DNA from: Nitrospirota bacterium
Lineage (GTDB): Bacteria; Nitrospirota; Leptospirillia; Leptospirillales; Leptospirillaceae
Reading direction: 5' to 3'
NCBI GenBank assembly: GCA_021801345.1
Contig: JAJYYA010000029.1
Span: 1 to 46,432, forward strand
DNA length: 46,432 nucleotides
A program made the position numbers and the translations under genes. The notes under the pieces are model-generated. The model had not been told where the DNA came from and did not search any database. It saw only the letters and a program-made list of their open reading frames with translations. This document shows, piece after piece, positions 1-9,592 of this stretch (its first letter is position 1; every line of letters begins with the position of its first letter).

Positions 1-143
1 GCAATATGTTTAGAAACAACCACCTGTCAAGGGTATTATGACATTTTATTGAAAAGAATGCAAGTAAATACTTGTGGATATTATGTAGCTATATTTGGCA
101 ATAACTTATGTAATCTTTTTAATAATTCATACTCCACAGTAAC
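1..143. other. AT-rich flank next to a truncated gene
   Basis: This stretch is visibly AT-rich compared with the GC-rich genes that follow, and it holds no open frame of useful length. It starts where the ABC exporter gene breaks off. It could be the end of an inserted element or of an older rearrangement. No inverted repeat or transposase is visible, so the nature of the insertion cannot be told from the window. Confidence 0.4.
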
Positions 144-1046
144 TTATAGTTTTGCAACAGCCTCAATGGCCTTTGCCGAGGCCCCGTGCTCAACGCGCAA
201 CAGGTAGATCACGATCACAATGATCCCCCCGAAGGCCAGCGTCTCGAGAGCATACCGGGGAAGGAGCGCAATCATCTGGCTCCGGGCCTGACAGCTTGAA
301 TAAAGCTGCGACGGCCGCGAAAATCGGTCAAAAAAATCCTTTTCCCTTCCAAGGATCTTGATGTCCTTGATCCCCCCCATGATTTCGTAGGCAATCCGGG
401 TGCGCCCGTCATTCACCTCCGAGAGCTCGCGGCCGCCGGTCGACAATGTTTTGCGGACAAGAAAGAAAACCGCGAGATAGGCTCCGCCTAAGACCAGACC
501 ACTTATGACCGCAAGCCAGGGGTCGACCCAGAGAAGAAGGCACAGAATCGACAGGCCCACGACACTCCGCGCATAAATGGTCAGGAGTGGAACCAGGATG
601 CCGTTGACGATACGTCCGACTTCCCACAGGGTATTCGAGACCAGTTCCGAGGAGTTCCTGTCGATAAAGAACACATAGGGCCTGCTCAGATAGGACGCCA
701 AGAGCTTCTGTGAAAGATCCCTTCCGAGGGAGAGGGAGAACTTCAGGATTCCCCAGATGGTCGCGGCCGACGCGAGGTTCGACAGAACGATCACCGCAAG
801 AACCGCCATTCCCATAACGACCAGGAAGTCGTTGGGGTTGGAAAAGTTCAAGGCACGATACGCCTTGGACACCAGTAAATTGTGGGTGATGAAATCGGGG
901 TTCAGCACAGCGCCCATAAATGGCATGATGGAGGCGATTCCGAGAATCTCCATGACGCCCGACACGACAACGAGAAGCGAAAGGAGCAACAGGTGGATCC
1001 TGTTGGACCGGTTCAGAAATCGATTGAGTTCGTACAGTAATGCCAT
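144..1046 (-). pseudogene. ABC exporter membrane domain, ATPase half missing
   Basis: The 300-aa product has the hydrophobic pattern of a type I ABC exporter transmembrane domain: helices at roughly residues 18-40, 75-100 and 160-205, and further ones near the C-terminus. The cytosolic loop segment around GGIKDIKILGREKDFF is typical of lipid-linked oligosaccharide or polysaccharide exporters. Start: the ATG at 1046 is preceded by AAGGGA at good spacing, better than the upstream in-frame ATG at 1112. The family normally continues for a last helix and about 250 residues of ATPase (Walker A, ABC signature, Walker B). Here the frame stops just as the DNA turns AT-rich. I infer a broken exporter, downstream of the glycosyltransferases and formerly part of the same EPS cluster. 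It could also be a half-transporter whose ATPase lies outside the window. Confidence 0.7.
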
Positions 1047-1345
1047 TGAGGCTTCCCTTGCTGCAGGACAGGATGGATGTCCGGTGAATGGCGGGGCGGC
1101 CCGGCGGCCCAACGTCGATTTCTGACCGCCCTGGGCTCATCCTGAACCCGGGAAAAGCGGCATTTTCTGCGTTCATCTTCAACCGTCAGCCAAGAGAGCC
1201 CAAAGTCACTCTCCAGCGACTGCGTGAATCAAGGAACCCCTCCGGGAGCGTCTCCTCCGCACACGTCTTTTCTGGCTCACAGTGGATCCGCCCGACAATC
1301 CGCCCGACTTGCAAGATGAGGACAATGCACAGGACGCTCTCCGAC

Positions 1346-3427
1346 TTACACTCGGGACACGTCTGCCTTCCGGGTCCACCTTTGGCGCCATCGGTAGAGG
1401 CTGTCGTACCGGCCCTCAAGTTTTCCTGCAAAGTCCGCAAGGGTATCCCTTCCCGACACTTCGGTCCGGAGGAGCTCCAATCGCGACACATCCTTGGCGT
1501 TCGTCCCGGCATTGGTCGTAAAGGCCCCGCGGAATCGGAGTCGTTCGAGCAGCCGCACATGGGCCAAGGAATAGAGGCCGTTGGGATAGGCAAAAAAGGC
1601 CACCTCTCGTCCGGTCCAGCGCTCGAGGTAATCCCGCGATATCCTGAGCTCGGACTCTGCGTCGTAAAGAGAAATCTTTGTCAGATGGGCATGACTTTTC
1701 CCATGAGAACCGAACATGAATCCGTTTTCGCTCATCTCCCGAATCTGCTCCGGAGTCAGGTATTCGATCTTTTCCTTCCCTCCTCCATATCGGGAATGCG
1801 CGGAAAATCCCAGAACAAAATCGGTGGACGGAAAGATCAGGGCAGGAAAACCGAGCCGTCTCATCACAGGGTAGACCTCCGTATAGGTATCCCGGTACCC
1901 ATCGTCGAAGGTGATCAGGACCGACTTCGGCGGCAGGGACCCCGCATCGAGCCTGTCCAACGCCTCGACTGCTCCGAGAACCACGAACCCCTTCTCCCTG
2001 AGATGCTCCATCTGCCGGCAGAAGGCCGAGGGATGCGTATTGAGAATATCCGGCTCAACGGAGTCGGAGACCCGGTGGTACATCAGGATGCGAAGGGAGG
2101 CAGAAGGGCCATTCGAAGCCTTCCCGGGAATCGACGGCGCAACCCTCCCGAGCAGTCGCAGAAGGGATCGGCTTGGGGAGGACAGCCCTTTCTGAAAGAT
2201 GAGAGACCTGTAAAGACGCGAGTAGCTATCGGCGGCATGCCGCACGTCGAATCGCTCCAGGACGGAGGCTTCCGCCCCTGCCCCGAGACGCTCTCTCAAG
2301 GAAGCATCGGAGCGCAGACGGACAATGGACCGAGCGAGCACAGAGCTCTCCGTATCGATCAGGATTCCGCTCCTCTCGTGTTCGATCACATCGGGAACCC
2401 CCCCTACCCGGGTGGCGATCACCGGGAGCCTTGCCTTCATGGATTCGAGCAGGACAATCGGAAGTCCTTCCCGCGTAGAGGGAATGACCAGAAGATCGAG
2501 GGCCTTGAGGATGAGCGGGATATCCCGCCTCATGCCAAGGAAGCGGATATGGTCGGCAATGCCCAGGCGAACCGCATCCTTCCTGAGCGTCGCCTCAAGC
2601 TCCCCTTCTCCCACGACAAGCACCACGAGATTCTTCCCTTCTCCCGAGCGGCAGACGGTCTCGATGGCGTCAAAGAGCAGGGCGTGGTTTTTTGCGGGTG
2701 TGAGACGCCCGATGATCCCCACGGCAAAATGCTCCGGCCCAATATCCAGCGATGCCCGGGCGGATAAGCGCGTCGCGGAGCTCTCCATCCGTTCCAGGTC
2801 GATGCCATTTTCGATGACGACCAGCCGATGTGAAGGCAGACGGCTCACCTGCCTTCTGGACTCCTTGACCCGGGAAGAGACGCAGACAATGGCATCGGTC
2901 ACATAGGCGAGCATCCTGTCAAGGACTCCCTGGAGCCGGCCGGAGTTGATGTGAACATTGTGCGATGTCGAGACCAGCCGGACCTTCGTTCCAAGGACCG
3001 CAAGCCGTCCCCATATGTCGGCGGTAATGAGATGCGTGTGGACGACATCGATCCTGTTGGACACGACAAACGAGCGAATCTTCCAAAGGATCGACAGATC
3101 AAACCGATAGCGGGCGGAAAGGAGCATCACCGGGATTCCCAACCGTCGAACCTCGTCGGCAAGAGGTCCTTCATCCCTGATCAAAATGACGGACAGGTCA
3201 AAGCACTCCTTGTCGAAATGGGACGCCAGGTCGACCAGAAGCTGCTCCGCCCCGTGGGCCGGAAGCGCCGGCAGAATGTGGCAGACAGAGATCCTGCGGC
3301 GATCGCCTACCTCTCTTGACGGCCCCCTCCGGGCGCCTTCCGTCTTCGGGATGAGAAGCGGGGAAGCGGGAGAAGAGATCTCTCCCCTGGAGGCACTTCG
3401 AGTGAGGCCCCATTCAACATTGCTCAT
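1346..3427 (-). CDS. GT4 glycosyltransferase fused to polysaccharide deacetylase
   Basis: A 693-aa protein with two enzymes. Residues about 45-400 form a GT4 (GT-B fold) glycosyltransferase: an N-terminal nucleotide-binding start, GRLTPAKNH in the C-terminal lobe, and the EX7E motif EGLPIVLLE followed by GGVPDVI. Residues about 440-660 form a NodB-type deacetylase: ILMYHRVSD, the metal Asp pair in TFDDGYRDTY, and the His motif GSHGKSHAHL. The likely role is to add a sugar to a lipid-linked exopolysaccharide precursor and remove N-acetyl groups from the same polymer. Start ATG 3427 has AAGGAGAG upstream. It lies after three GT2 genes on the same strand as the exosortase cluster. Such fusions are known in EPS loci; sugar specificity cannot be read from sequence. 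Confidence 0.85.
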   Translation of the reverse strand: MSNVEWGLTRSASRGEISSPASPLLIPKTEGARRGPSREVGDRRRISVCHILPALPAHGAEQLLVDLASHFDKECFDLSVILIRDEGPLADEVRRLGIPVMLLSARYRFDLSILWKIRSFVVSNRIDVVHTHLITADIWGRLAVLGTKVRLVSTSHNVHINSGRLQGVLDRMLAYVTDAIVCVSSRVKESRRQVSRLPSHRLVVIENGIDLERMESSATRLSARASLDIGPEHFAVGIIGRLTPAKNHALLFDAIETVCRSGEGKNLVVLVVGEGELEATLRKDAVRLGIADHIRFLGMRRDIPLILKALDLLVIPSTREGLPIVLLESMKARLPVIATRVGGVPDVIEHERSGILIDTESSVLARSIVRLRSDASLRERLGAGAEASVLERFDVRHAADSYSRLYRSLIFQKGLSSPSRSLLRLLGRVAPSIPGKASNGPSASLRILMYHRVSDSVEPDILNTHPSAFCRQMEHLREKGFVVLGAVEALDRLDAGSLPPKSVLITFDDGYRDTYTEVYPVMRRLGFPALIFPSTDFVLGFSAHSRYGGGKEKIEYLTPEQIREMSENGFMFGSHGKSHAHLTKISLYDAESELRISRDYLERWTGREVAFFAYPNGLYSLAHVRLLERLRFRGAFTTNAGTNAKDVSRLELLRTEVSGRDTLADFAGKLEGRYDSLYRWRQRWTRKADVSRV

Positions 3428-3632
3428 CCTATGCGCTCTCCTTACTTTTTTTAGGGGTTACCAGGAGAATGGCCTTTCATCTATGATTCTCTTTATGCGG
3501 GGATTTGCTCCATTTTCCCGCCCCATGAAACAGATCCCGCAAGCGTCCTGTGGCAGCCTGACGTTACGCTTTAAATCGGACGTCCCCGTCCAAAGAGCAG
3601 GAGAATGTGCGCCAAATTCCTTTTTGCTCGGC

Positions 3633-4892
3633 TCAGGACCTGACGGAGGGGGAAGACCTCTCCCGATCTTTCGCCCCGGAGCCATCGACCGTCCTCTCCC
3701 GGGCAGGGGCAAAATGAGCCCCGTCGACAGATTTTCCGTTCTGGGGAAATCGCGGGGGCCATCCAAGAAAGGACCGGGAAAAGGAGGGATCCCCTCCCGG
3801 GAGATCCTCTTTTTTCATCTTCTCCAACCAGAAGATGCGGGCATGAAGGGCCCGGGGGAAAAATGTCTTGACGGCGAGGGCCAGACCCTGAAGATCAAAG
3901 AGATCGGCCCAAGCCGCCCGCCGTAGGAGCGTGGCGGCGATTTTCTCGCCGCCCTTAAACGTCATGAAATGAAGTCCGACAGAGCGCAGCCAGAGCGCCC
4001 GGATCTTTTTCAGGACGGCGTCCGTTCCGGAGTCCTGTCCGCTGAACCTCTCCCAGAGAATGGTGAAGAACTTCTGATCGTGAAGGTATCGTTCGAGGGA
4101 GGGGAGCTGTCCCGCCTTCATCGAAAGCGACTCCGGAGAGTTGTCCCGATAGAAGATCAAGGACTCGGGAATCTTGTAGAATGCCCCATATCCGAACATG
4201 CGGATTTGAAACTCATAGTCCTCGCACCATCGAGGATTCAAGCGTAGATCGAAGTTCCCTGCCAAAAGAGCCGTCTCCCGGCGAAAGAAAAATGTCGAAG
4301 GGATGGTGAGATTGAAGGAGTCGAGATACTCCGGCCGGAAGCGGTTGCGATAAAGGAAGCCCATCTCCTTCTCGAGACGACGCCACATTTTGCTTGCGCG
4401 GGTGGGCGACCAGACGTTCCGTTCAAGCACCCTCTCTGAGTCGTGGGACAGCCGGTCGTAGGTCGAGGTCACAAGCGACAGTTCCGGATGCTTCTGGAGA
4501 ACGGCATGCTGCCGTTCGAGGCGTTCCGGCTTCATCAGATCGTCCCCATCGAGAAGTGCCACATACTTTCCCCGGCTCTCCAGAACTCCCCGATACTTTC
4601 CGGAGGCGACTCCCTGGTTTGGCTCGTAAACGATCCTGACAACATCCGGATAACAGGACCTGTAACGATCTGCGATCGCCCGGGTTCCGGGGGATGCGTT
4701 GTTGTCCACCAGCACGATTTCATGATCGGAAAAGGTTTGGGCCAGGACCGATTCAAGGGAGTCCGCCAGAAGCCCTTCCTCCCGGTACATCGTGATCACG
4801 ACGGAGACGGCCGGCGGATTCCTCGGAGGCGTCCCGCCCGGATATGGGCTGGAGGAAAGATCCGCTTCCAGGCTCGACATACAATGACTCAT
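3633..4892 (-). CDS. GT2 family glycosyltransferase
   Basis: A 419-aa family 2 glycosyltransferase (GT-A fold). The N-terminal core begins SVVITMYREEG, followed by EIVLVDNNASPGT and the metal/nucleotide-sugar motif LLDGDD. A later CEDYEF segment matches the acceptor-side acidic motif of the family. The C-terminal 150 residues are family-specific and basic. It has clear sequence resemblance to the two genes upstream of it in the operon (shared VDNNASPGTR, DGDDLM and RNP-like segments), so the three are paralogues. ATG 4892 is preceded by GGGGGAGA. It probably adds one sugar to the EPS repeat unit at the inner membrane. The C-terminal tail after about residue 385 is low in similarity to its paralogues and may have been extended by read-through. 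Confidence 0.85.
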   Translation of the reverse strand: MSHCMSSLEADLSSSPYPGGTPPRNPPAVSVVITMYREEGLLADSLESVLAQTFSDHEIVLVDNNASPGTRAIADRYRSCYPDVVRIVYEPNQGVASGKYRGVLESRGKYVALLDGDDLMKPERLERQHAVLQKHPELSLVTSTYDRLSHDSERVLERNVWSPTRASKMWRRLEKEMGFLYRNRFRPEYLDSFNLTIPSTFFFRRETALLAGNFDLRLNPRWCEDYEFQIRMFGYGAFYKIPESLIFYRDNSPESLSMKAGQLPSLERYLHDQKFFTILWERFSGQDSGTDAVLKKIRALWLRSVGLHFMTFKGGEKIAATLLRRAAWADLFDLQGLALAVKTFFPRALHARIFWLEKMKKEDLPGGDPSFSRSFLGWPPRFPQNGKSVDGAHFAPARERTVDGSGAKDRERSSPSVRS

Positions 4893-5044
4893 GGACGTTC
4901 TCCCCCAGATGCGAGGTTGCCGGCATTATTCTTCACTCCGAAAATCTTTGAAGGAAGAAAGTCGGGGCCGGGAATTCCGGCTGTGGATCAGCCCTTACGA
5001 AAAAAACTCGGACTTCCCCTAAAAGATGGAAATCCGCAACTTCT

Positions 5045-6115
5045 TCATATGTTTTTCTTCCGAAAAAGACTCTCCACAAAGGAGGCCTTCGCCTCTTCCG
5101 GAATCGGCCCCTGAGACATCTCATGGAACCAGAACAGCCGAGGATGAAGCGGTTTCGGCGCAAAGGACTTAAGCCAATACTTCCAGAGGGCAACATTGTC
5201 GGGAGTTGAGCGAAGGGCCCGCTGAATCATTTTTCTCCCGAGTGTGCTTCCTTCCCTGTATCGAAAGAAATGATGGCTCGAGTGCTGAAGCCAAAGGGAG
5301 CCGAGCCTCCGAAAAACAGCGTCGGCCTTTGGGAGGTCGCCAAATCGCGCCTCAAGAATCCGGTAGAAGAGATCCATCTGACGACAGGCTCCGACCCAGT
5401 CCATCTGCTTTTGCTTTATTTCCACCGCCTCCGGAGAGGAGATCCTGTATCGCACCAGCGACTGAGGGACCTTGAAGAATTCTCCCTTGCCATACATCCT
5501 CACATAGAACTCGATATCCTCGAACCAGCGGGGGTTGAAGGCATTATTGAACCCACCGGCCGAAATGGCGGTGCTTCTCCGGAAGAAGGCCGTCGAAATC
5601 AGGGGGAAGTGAAGGGTCTCTCCCGTTCCCGAATTCCGGGAAACCGGAAAGAGGTCCCGAAGGATATTTTGCGTTTCAAGCCAGATCTGTGGCTCGGTGA
5701 GGAAAACATCCTTACGGATCACCTGCCGGTTGTCCATGGATACACGGTCGTACCAGGAGCTGACGAGCGCGCATTCCGGCCGGGCATCCATGGCGGCCTT
5801 CTGAAGGGAAATCCGTTCCGGATGCATCAGATCATCGCCGTCGAGAATCGCCACAAACTCTCCCCGGCTCTCCATAACTCCACGATTTTTCGAAGCGGCC
5901 ACGCCCTGGATCGGCTCCTGGACCACCCGGACCTTGCCGGGATAGCGGCTGGCATAACACTTCGCGATCTTCCGTGTTCCTGGAGAGGCATTGTTGTCGA
6001 CGAGAACAATCTCGGTATGGGGATATGTTTGGGAAAGAGCCGATTCTATCGTCTCCCCCAGCACTTCCTCTTCCCGAAAATATGTAATAACGATTGAAAC
6101 ATCGGGAGTATTCAC
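5045..6115 (-). CDS. GT2 family glycosyltransferase
   Basis: A 356-aa GT2 enzyme. From the N-terminus it has SIVITYFREEEV, EIVLVDNNASPGTR, ILDGDD and FEDIEFYVRMYG, in the order expected for the family. I choose the GTG at 6115 over the ATG at 6238: AAGGAAG sits six bases before the GTG, the protein then begins directly with the glycosyltransferase fold, and the longer form would overlap the upstream gene by about 90 bases. It lies 31 bases downstream of the next GT2 gene, so they are probably cotranscribed. It is a paralogue of its two neighbours and likely acts at another step of the same glycan. Donor and acceptor are unknown. Confidence 0.85.
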   Translation of the reverse strand: MNTPDVSIVITYFREEEVLGETIESALSQTYPHTEIVLVDNNASPGTRKIAKCYASRYPGKVRVVQEPIQGVAASKNRGVMESRGEFVAILDGDDLMHPERISLQKAAMDARPECALVSSWYDRVSMDNRQVIRKDVFLTEPQIWLETQNILRDLFPVSRNSGTGETLHFPLISTAFFRRSTAISAGGFNNAFNPRWFEDIEFYVRMYGKGEFFKVPQSLVRYRISSPEAVEIKQKQMDWVGACRQMDLFYRILEARFGDLPKADAVFRRLGSLWLQHSSHHFFRYREGSTLGRKMIQRALRSTPDNVALWKYWLKSFAPKPLHPRLFWFHEMSQGPIPEEAKASFVESLFRKKNI

Positions 6116-6146
6116 GCCGTCTTCCTTCCAAGTTTGATGTGCGTTG

Positions 6147-7277
6147 TCATGGCGTGGAGAATGATCGGCTTCCGCCCTCTGGAATCCGTACCATGGCTTC
6201 CGGACCACGAGGCGGGCAGGGAAAGACGGAGAGGGCATACTGTCGATCCAGCCCTACGGGAAGAGACTCATTTGAAAGCGGACGATCGAACCAGAACAGG
6301 CGGGGGAGAAGGCTGACAGGGAAGAAACTCTTGATCCAGAGCTTCCATGCGCTGGGATTGGCCGGGGAGAGAAGGCATGCCCTGAACAGGATCCTCCGTC
6401 CCATCGGAATCCCCTTCCGAAAGGACATAAAATGCCGACCGGCGATACGAAGGTGCACCGCGTTGATTTTCTTCAGGATGGATCTGGACTTTCTCGTGCC
6501 GGAGTAGTTTTCCCAAAGTATGGCAAAAAACTTTTCCCCCTGGAGATAAAGATTCCGGATATTGTCGGGATTCTTCTTGTATTCTGCCGACTGGGGAGAG
6601 TCCATGCGATAGACCGCCAACGCCTCAGGAACGATCGCAAATCCACCCTTCATATACATCCGGCAGGCAAACTCCCAGTCGTCTCCGTCCCGCGGGTTCA
6701 TGCGAGGGTCAAAAAGACCGGCCTCAAGCGCTGTCTCCTTCCGGAAGAACAGTGTGGTCATTGAAATGGGCAACCGGAATCCTTCCCCCCGATTCCTGTT
6801 CGGAGAGCCGGCGAAAAGTTCCTGCAACAAAGCCTCCATCTCTCGCCAGACGCCACCGACACTCTGCACATTCCATCGCTTGATGCGATTGGAGACATCG
6901 TCTAGAAAGTCGCATCCGCAGAAGACCATGGAGAGATCTTGCCGGCACTTCAGGACTCCGTGCTGGCGGGCGAGCCGGGTCGGACGCATCATATCGTCTC
7001 CGTCGAGGGTCGCGATATAGGTGCCAGCGCTCGCAGAAATTCCGGCATTTCTAGCGGAGCAGACCCCCTGGACGGGTTCGTGGACGATCCGGATCTGCCC
7101 GGGGAACCTCGACACGTATCTCTCGGCCACCTCTCGGGTGACAGAGGTGCAATTATTGTCGACCAGGACGATCTCAAAGTCGCGGAATGTCTGGGACAGG
7201 ACCGATTCTATGGCCTGAACAAGAAGGAAGTTTTCCCGATACATTGTGATCACAACAGAAATTTCAGGCTTTTTCAT
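6147..7277 (-). CDS. GT2 family glycosyltransferase
   Basis: A 376-aa GT2 enzyme with SVVITMYRENFLL, EIVLVDNNC, TLDGDDMMRP and GDDWEFACRMY, the usual donor-binding and acceptor motifs. ATG 7277 has AAAGGAAGAG upstream. The open frame extends to 7520, but the extra 81 residues carry no domain and would run into the end of the response regulator gene. It is first of the three tandem GT2 paralogues in transcription order. It lies 208 bases after the regulator gene, so it may share the exosortase transcript or have its own promoter in that gap. Confidence 0.85.
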   Translation of the reverse strand: MKKPEISVVITMYRENFLLVQAIESVLSQTFRDFEIVLVDNNCTSVTREVAERYVSRFPGQIRIVHEPVQGVCSARNAGISASAGTYIATLDGDDMMRPTRLARQHGVLKCRQDLSMVFCGCDFLDDVSNRIKRWNVQSVGGVWREMEALLQELFAGSPNRNRGEGFRLPISMTTLFFRKETALEAGLFDPRMNPRDGDDWEFACRMYMKGGFAIVPEALAVYRMDSPQSAEYKKNPDNIRNLYLQGEKFFAILWENYSGTRKSRSILKKINAVHLRIAGRHFMSFRKGIPMGRRILFRACLLSPANPSAWKLWIKSFFPVSLLPRLFWFDRPLSNESLPVGLDRQYALSVFPCPPRGPEAMVRIPEGGSRSFSTP

Positions 7278-7485
7278 GGCTCTTCCTTTGAAAGTGTGCC
7301 AGGACTTCAAGGCATTCGCCTTCGACTCGCTTTCCACAAAAGCAAAAACAGACCCCGGATTGAGCTCATTCGCCTTGATCCCCTCTCTTCCTCCAATGAC
7401 CGGACAGGGACAAACGGGATCCGCCAGGGAGCTCCCCGAGGCTGACCTGACGAGGAGCGGCGACCGGTCTTGTCCTTCACCGTGC

Positions 7486-8898
7486 TCACTGCGTCTTGAA
7501 GGTGCGAGGGTTGAGTCCATACTTTTTGATCATGGCATGGACAGTGGGACGGCTCGTACCGATAACCCTGGCCACCTGGCTGATATTGCCTCTGGCAAGG
7601 TCGAGCGCATGGCTTAGCATTTTCTTTTCCGCATCGGCCCGAACATCATGAAGCGTGCTGGCCGAAAGCCCAGGGAGCATCCCGGCTTCATCCGACAGGA
7701 CGATGTCCAGATCTTCTGGCCGAACCCATTTGCCGTTGGCGATGATCACGGCCCTCTGTATCCGGTTCTCGAGCTCCCGAATATTCCCCGGCCAGGAATA
7801 CTTTTTCAAAATGACATAGCTGCTCTGCGAAAAGTCCATGAGTTGGGGCTTCATATGGATCCCTTTGAATTTTTCCAGAAAGTGTCTCGACAGAACGAGG
7901 ATGTCGCCTTCCCTCTCCCTGAGAGGAGGCAGATGAAAGCTCATGACCCCCAGCCGATAATAGAGATCCTCCCTGAAAAGTCCCCGGGCCATCCTTTCAC
8001 AGATATCCCGGTTGGTAGCGGCGACGATTCGGATATCGAGCTTCTTTCCGACCCTGGAGCCGACTCTTTCCACAACCTTGTCCTGCAATACCCGAAGAAG
8101 CTTGACCTGAAGCTCGAGCGGAAGTTCGGCCACCTCGTCGAGAAAGAGCGTCCCCTTGTCGGCCACCTCGAACTTTCCGGGGCGGCTCTCTGTGGCCCCA
8201 GTAAAAGCGCCCTTCTCGTGACCGAAAAGTTCGCTTTCCAGAAGGTTGTCCGGTATGGCACCGCAGTTTACGGCGACAAAGGGTCCGTCCCTGTGGCTGG
8301 AAAGATCATGGCACGCTTTGGCAAAGACCTCCTTGCCCGTTCCGCTTTCCCCTGTGATCAGGACCGAAATGTTCGTCTTGCTGACTTTGGCGAGGGTCCG
8401 GAGCATTTCCTGTAGGCGCGGGCTCTCCGTAATCACCAGTTGGGCGGGGTAGGGGGAAAGATCCTCTACGACCGCTGGCGCGAGATTTCGGGAATCCCTC
8501 CCAAGGCGGGCGCGGTTGAACGCCCTGGTAACAATCTGTTTGAGAAACTCCGGGTCGATGGACTTGTCCAGGAGGTCGTAAGCCCCCAGGCGCACCGCCT
8601 CGAGGGCCTTTGGCCGGTCGGTTGAACCGCTCAAAATGATGCCATGGAAGTCCGGATCGGACTCAGAGAAGATCCTCAGGAGCGCCAAACCGTCATTCTC
8701 AAGGTCCGGATCCTCCAGAAAAAGGTCGAGAACGGCCACCGGAGGATGCTCTTTAAAGAACATATCGATCGCTTCGGCAAACGTTCCGGCTGTGAGAACG
8801 GTAAAGTCGTCCCGGAGGAGCCAGACCATCTGCTTTACGATCAGCGGGTCGTCATCGACAATCAAGAGCGGGGGGAGAGTCTTTTCACAGGGCGCCAT
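7486..8898 (-). CDS. prsR: PrsR-type sigma-54-dependent response regulator
   Basis: A 470-aa, three-domain regulator. The receiver domain spans residues 1-125, with acidic D15/D16 and probable phosphoacceptor D58. The AAA+ domain spans about 155-390: Walker A GESGTGKE at 183-190, the sigma-54 contact loop GAFTGA at 230-235 and LFLDEV at 251-256. A C-terminal Fis-type helix-turn-helix spans about 425-465. The known counterpart in exosortase clusters is PrsR, partner of kinase PrsK, which controls PEP-CTERM and EPS genes. No PrsK gene is in this window. The start is the ATG at 8898 with GGGAGGAG. It overlaps the epsI end by 14 bases, which supports one operon. Confidence 0.88.
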   Translation of the reverse strand: MAPCEKTLPPLLIVDDDPLIVKQMVWLLRDDFTVLTAGTFAEAIDMFFKEHPPVAVLDLFLEDPDLENDGLALLRIFSESDPDFHGIILSGSTDRPKALEAVRLGAYDLLDKSIDPEFLKQIVTRAFNRARLGRDSRNLAPAVVEDLSPYPAQLVITESPRLQEMLRTLAKVSKTNISVLITGESGTGKEVFAKACHDLSSHRDGPFVAVNCGAIPDNLLESELFGHEKGAFTGATESRPGKFEVADKGTLFLDEVAELPLELQVKLLRVLQDKVVERVGSRVGKKLDIRIVAATNRDICERMARGLFREDLYYRLGVMSFHLPPLREREGDILVLSRHFLEKFKGIHMKPQLMDFSQSSYVILKKYSWPGNIRELENRIQRAVIIANGKWVRPEDLDIVLSDEAGMLPGLSASTLHDVRADAEKKMLSHALDLARGNISQVARVIGTSRPTVHAMIKKYGLNPRTFKTQ

Positions 8899-9592
8899 GT
8901 CTCCTCCCGCTCACGAATGTTTTTCCAGAAGACGCGCCTGCACGCACTCGTCCCGGAATGAATCGGGCAAGGACGGGGGTCATACTCCGTGCGAACGTCA
9001 ACTCGGTATTGACCGTCTGGGCGACCGACCCCTCAATCGGCATGGAGATACGAACGAGGGCGCCGTCGGTTCGATGCAACAAAATGGCATCTTTGATCAG
9101 ATAGAGGCGCCCCCAATATTCGTTGTCGAAGATCCGGCCCCTCTCCTGATACCAGTAGAGGACCACCTGTTTTTGCAGACCCTTCTGGATGACGGCCAAA
9201 TTGACCCTGACGGGACGGGACTCCGACCTCCCCAACAAAACGGGGATCACCGAGGAACGAAGAATCGCCCATCCGGCCCCCGGCAGGCAGTTCTTCGGGG
9301 AGTGAATATTTTTCTCCGGAGTCTGCTCTTCATAGTAGGCCGTATAAAAGAGAATCGGCCCTCCTCCCCCGGTCCGGGCGTATTCCATCAAGGCATAGTC
9401 ATCGGCATTCAGAATGGCTGCCTCCTTTCGGCCCATCGAAAGGGGTCGCCCCTCCCAGTCCCCGATCGCACGCGGAATCTTTGAAAGGGCGAGCGGAAGC
9501 GGAACAGGAACCTCTCCCCGATGTTTCATGAGAAGGAAGGCGCCTCCCATGAAAAGGCACGAAAGCAGCATGTTCTGGAGCCTAGGCGACAC
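8885..9592 (-). CDS. epsI: EpsI, exosortase-associated protein
   Basis: A 235-aa protein with one N-terminal membrane segment and the periplasmic EpsI/DUF3485 domain. The family hallmark HSPKNCLPGAGW appears at about residues 97-108, and YWYQERGR follows later. EpsI works beside exosortases in EPS-producing bacteria; its exact chemistry is not settled. The likely start is a GTG at 9592, inside the 3' end of the exosortase gene and overlapping it by 11 bases, with AAAGG nearby. The gene is translationally coupled to both neighbours. In some genomes EpsI is fused to the exosortase; here it is separate. Confidence 0.85.
   Translation of the reverse strand: MSPRLQNMLLSCLFMGGAFLLMKHRGEVPVPLPLALSKIPRAIGDWEGRPLSMGRKEAAILNADDYALMEYARTGGGGPILFYTAYYEEQTPEKNIHSPKNCLPGAGWAILRSSVIPVLLGRSESRPVRVNLAVIQKGLQKQVVLYWYQERGRIFDNEYWGRLYLIKDAILLHRTDGALVRISMPIEGSVAQTVNTELTFARSMTPVLARFIPGRVRAGASSGKTFVSGRRHGAL

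Noticed and set aside
1088-2767. 559-codon open frame on the plus strand
   Set aside because: It is antisense to the GT4-deacetylase gene, whose catalytic motifs are clear. The translation is rich in Pro, Arg and Gly with no domain, a usual shadow in GC-rich DNA.
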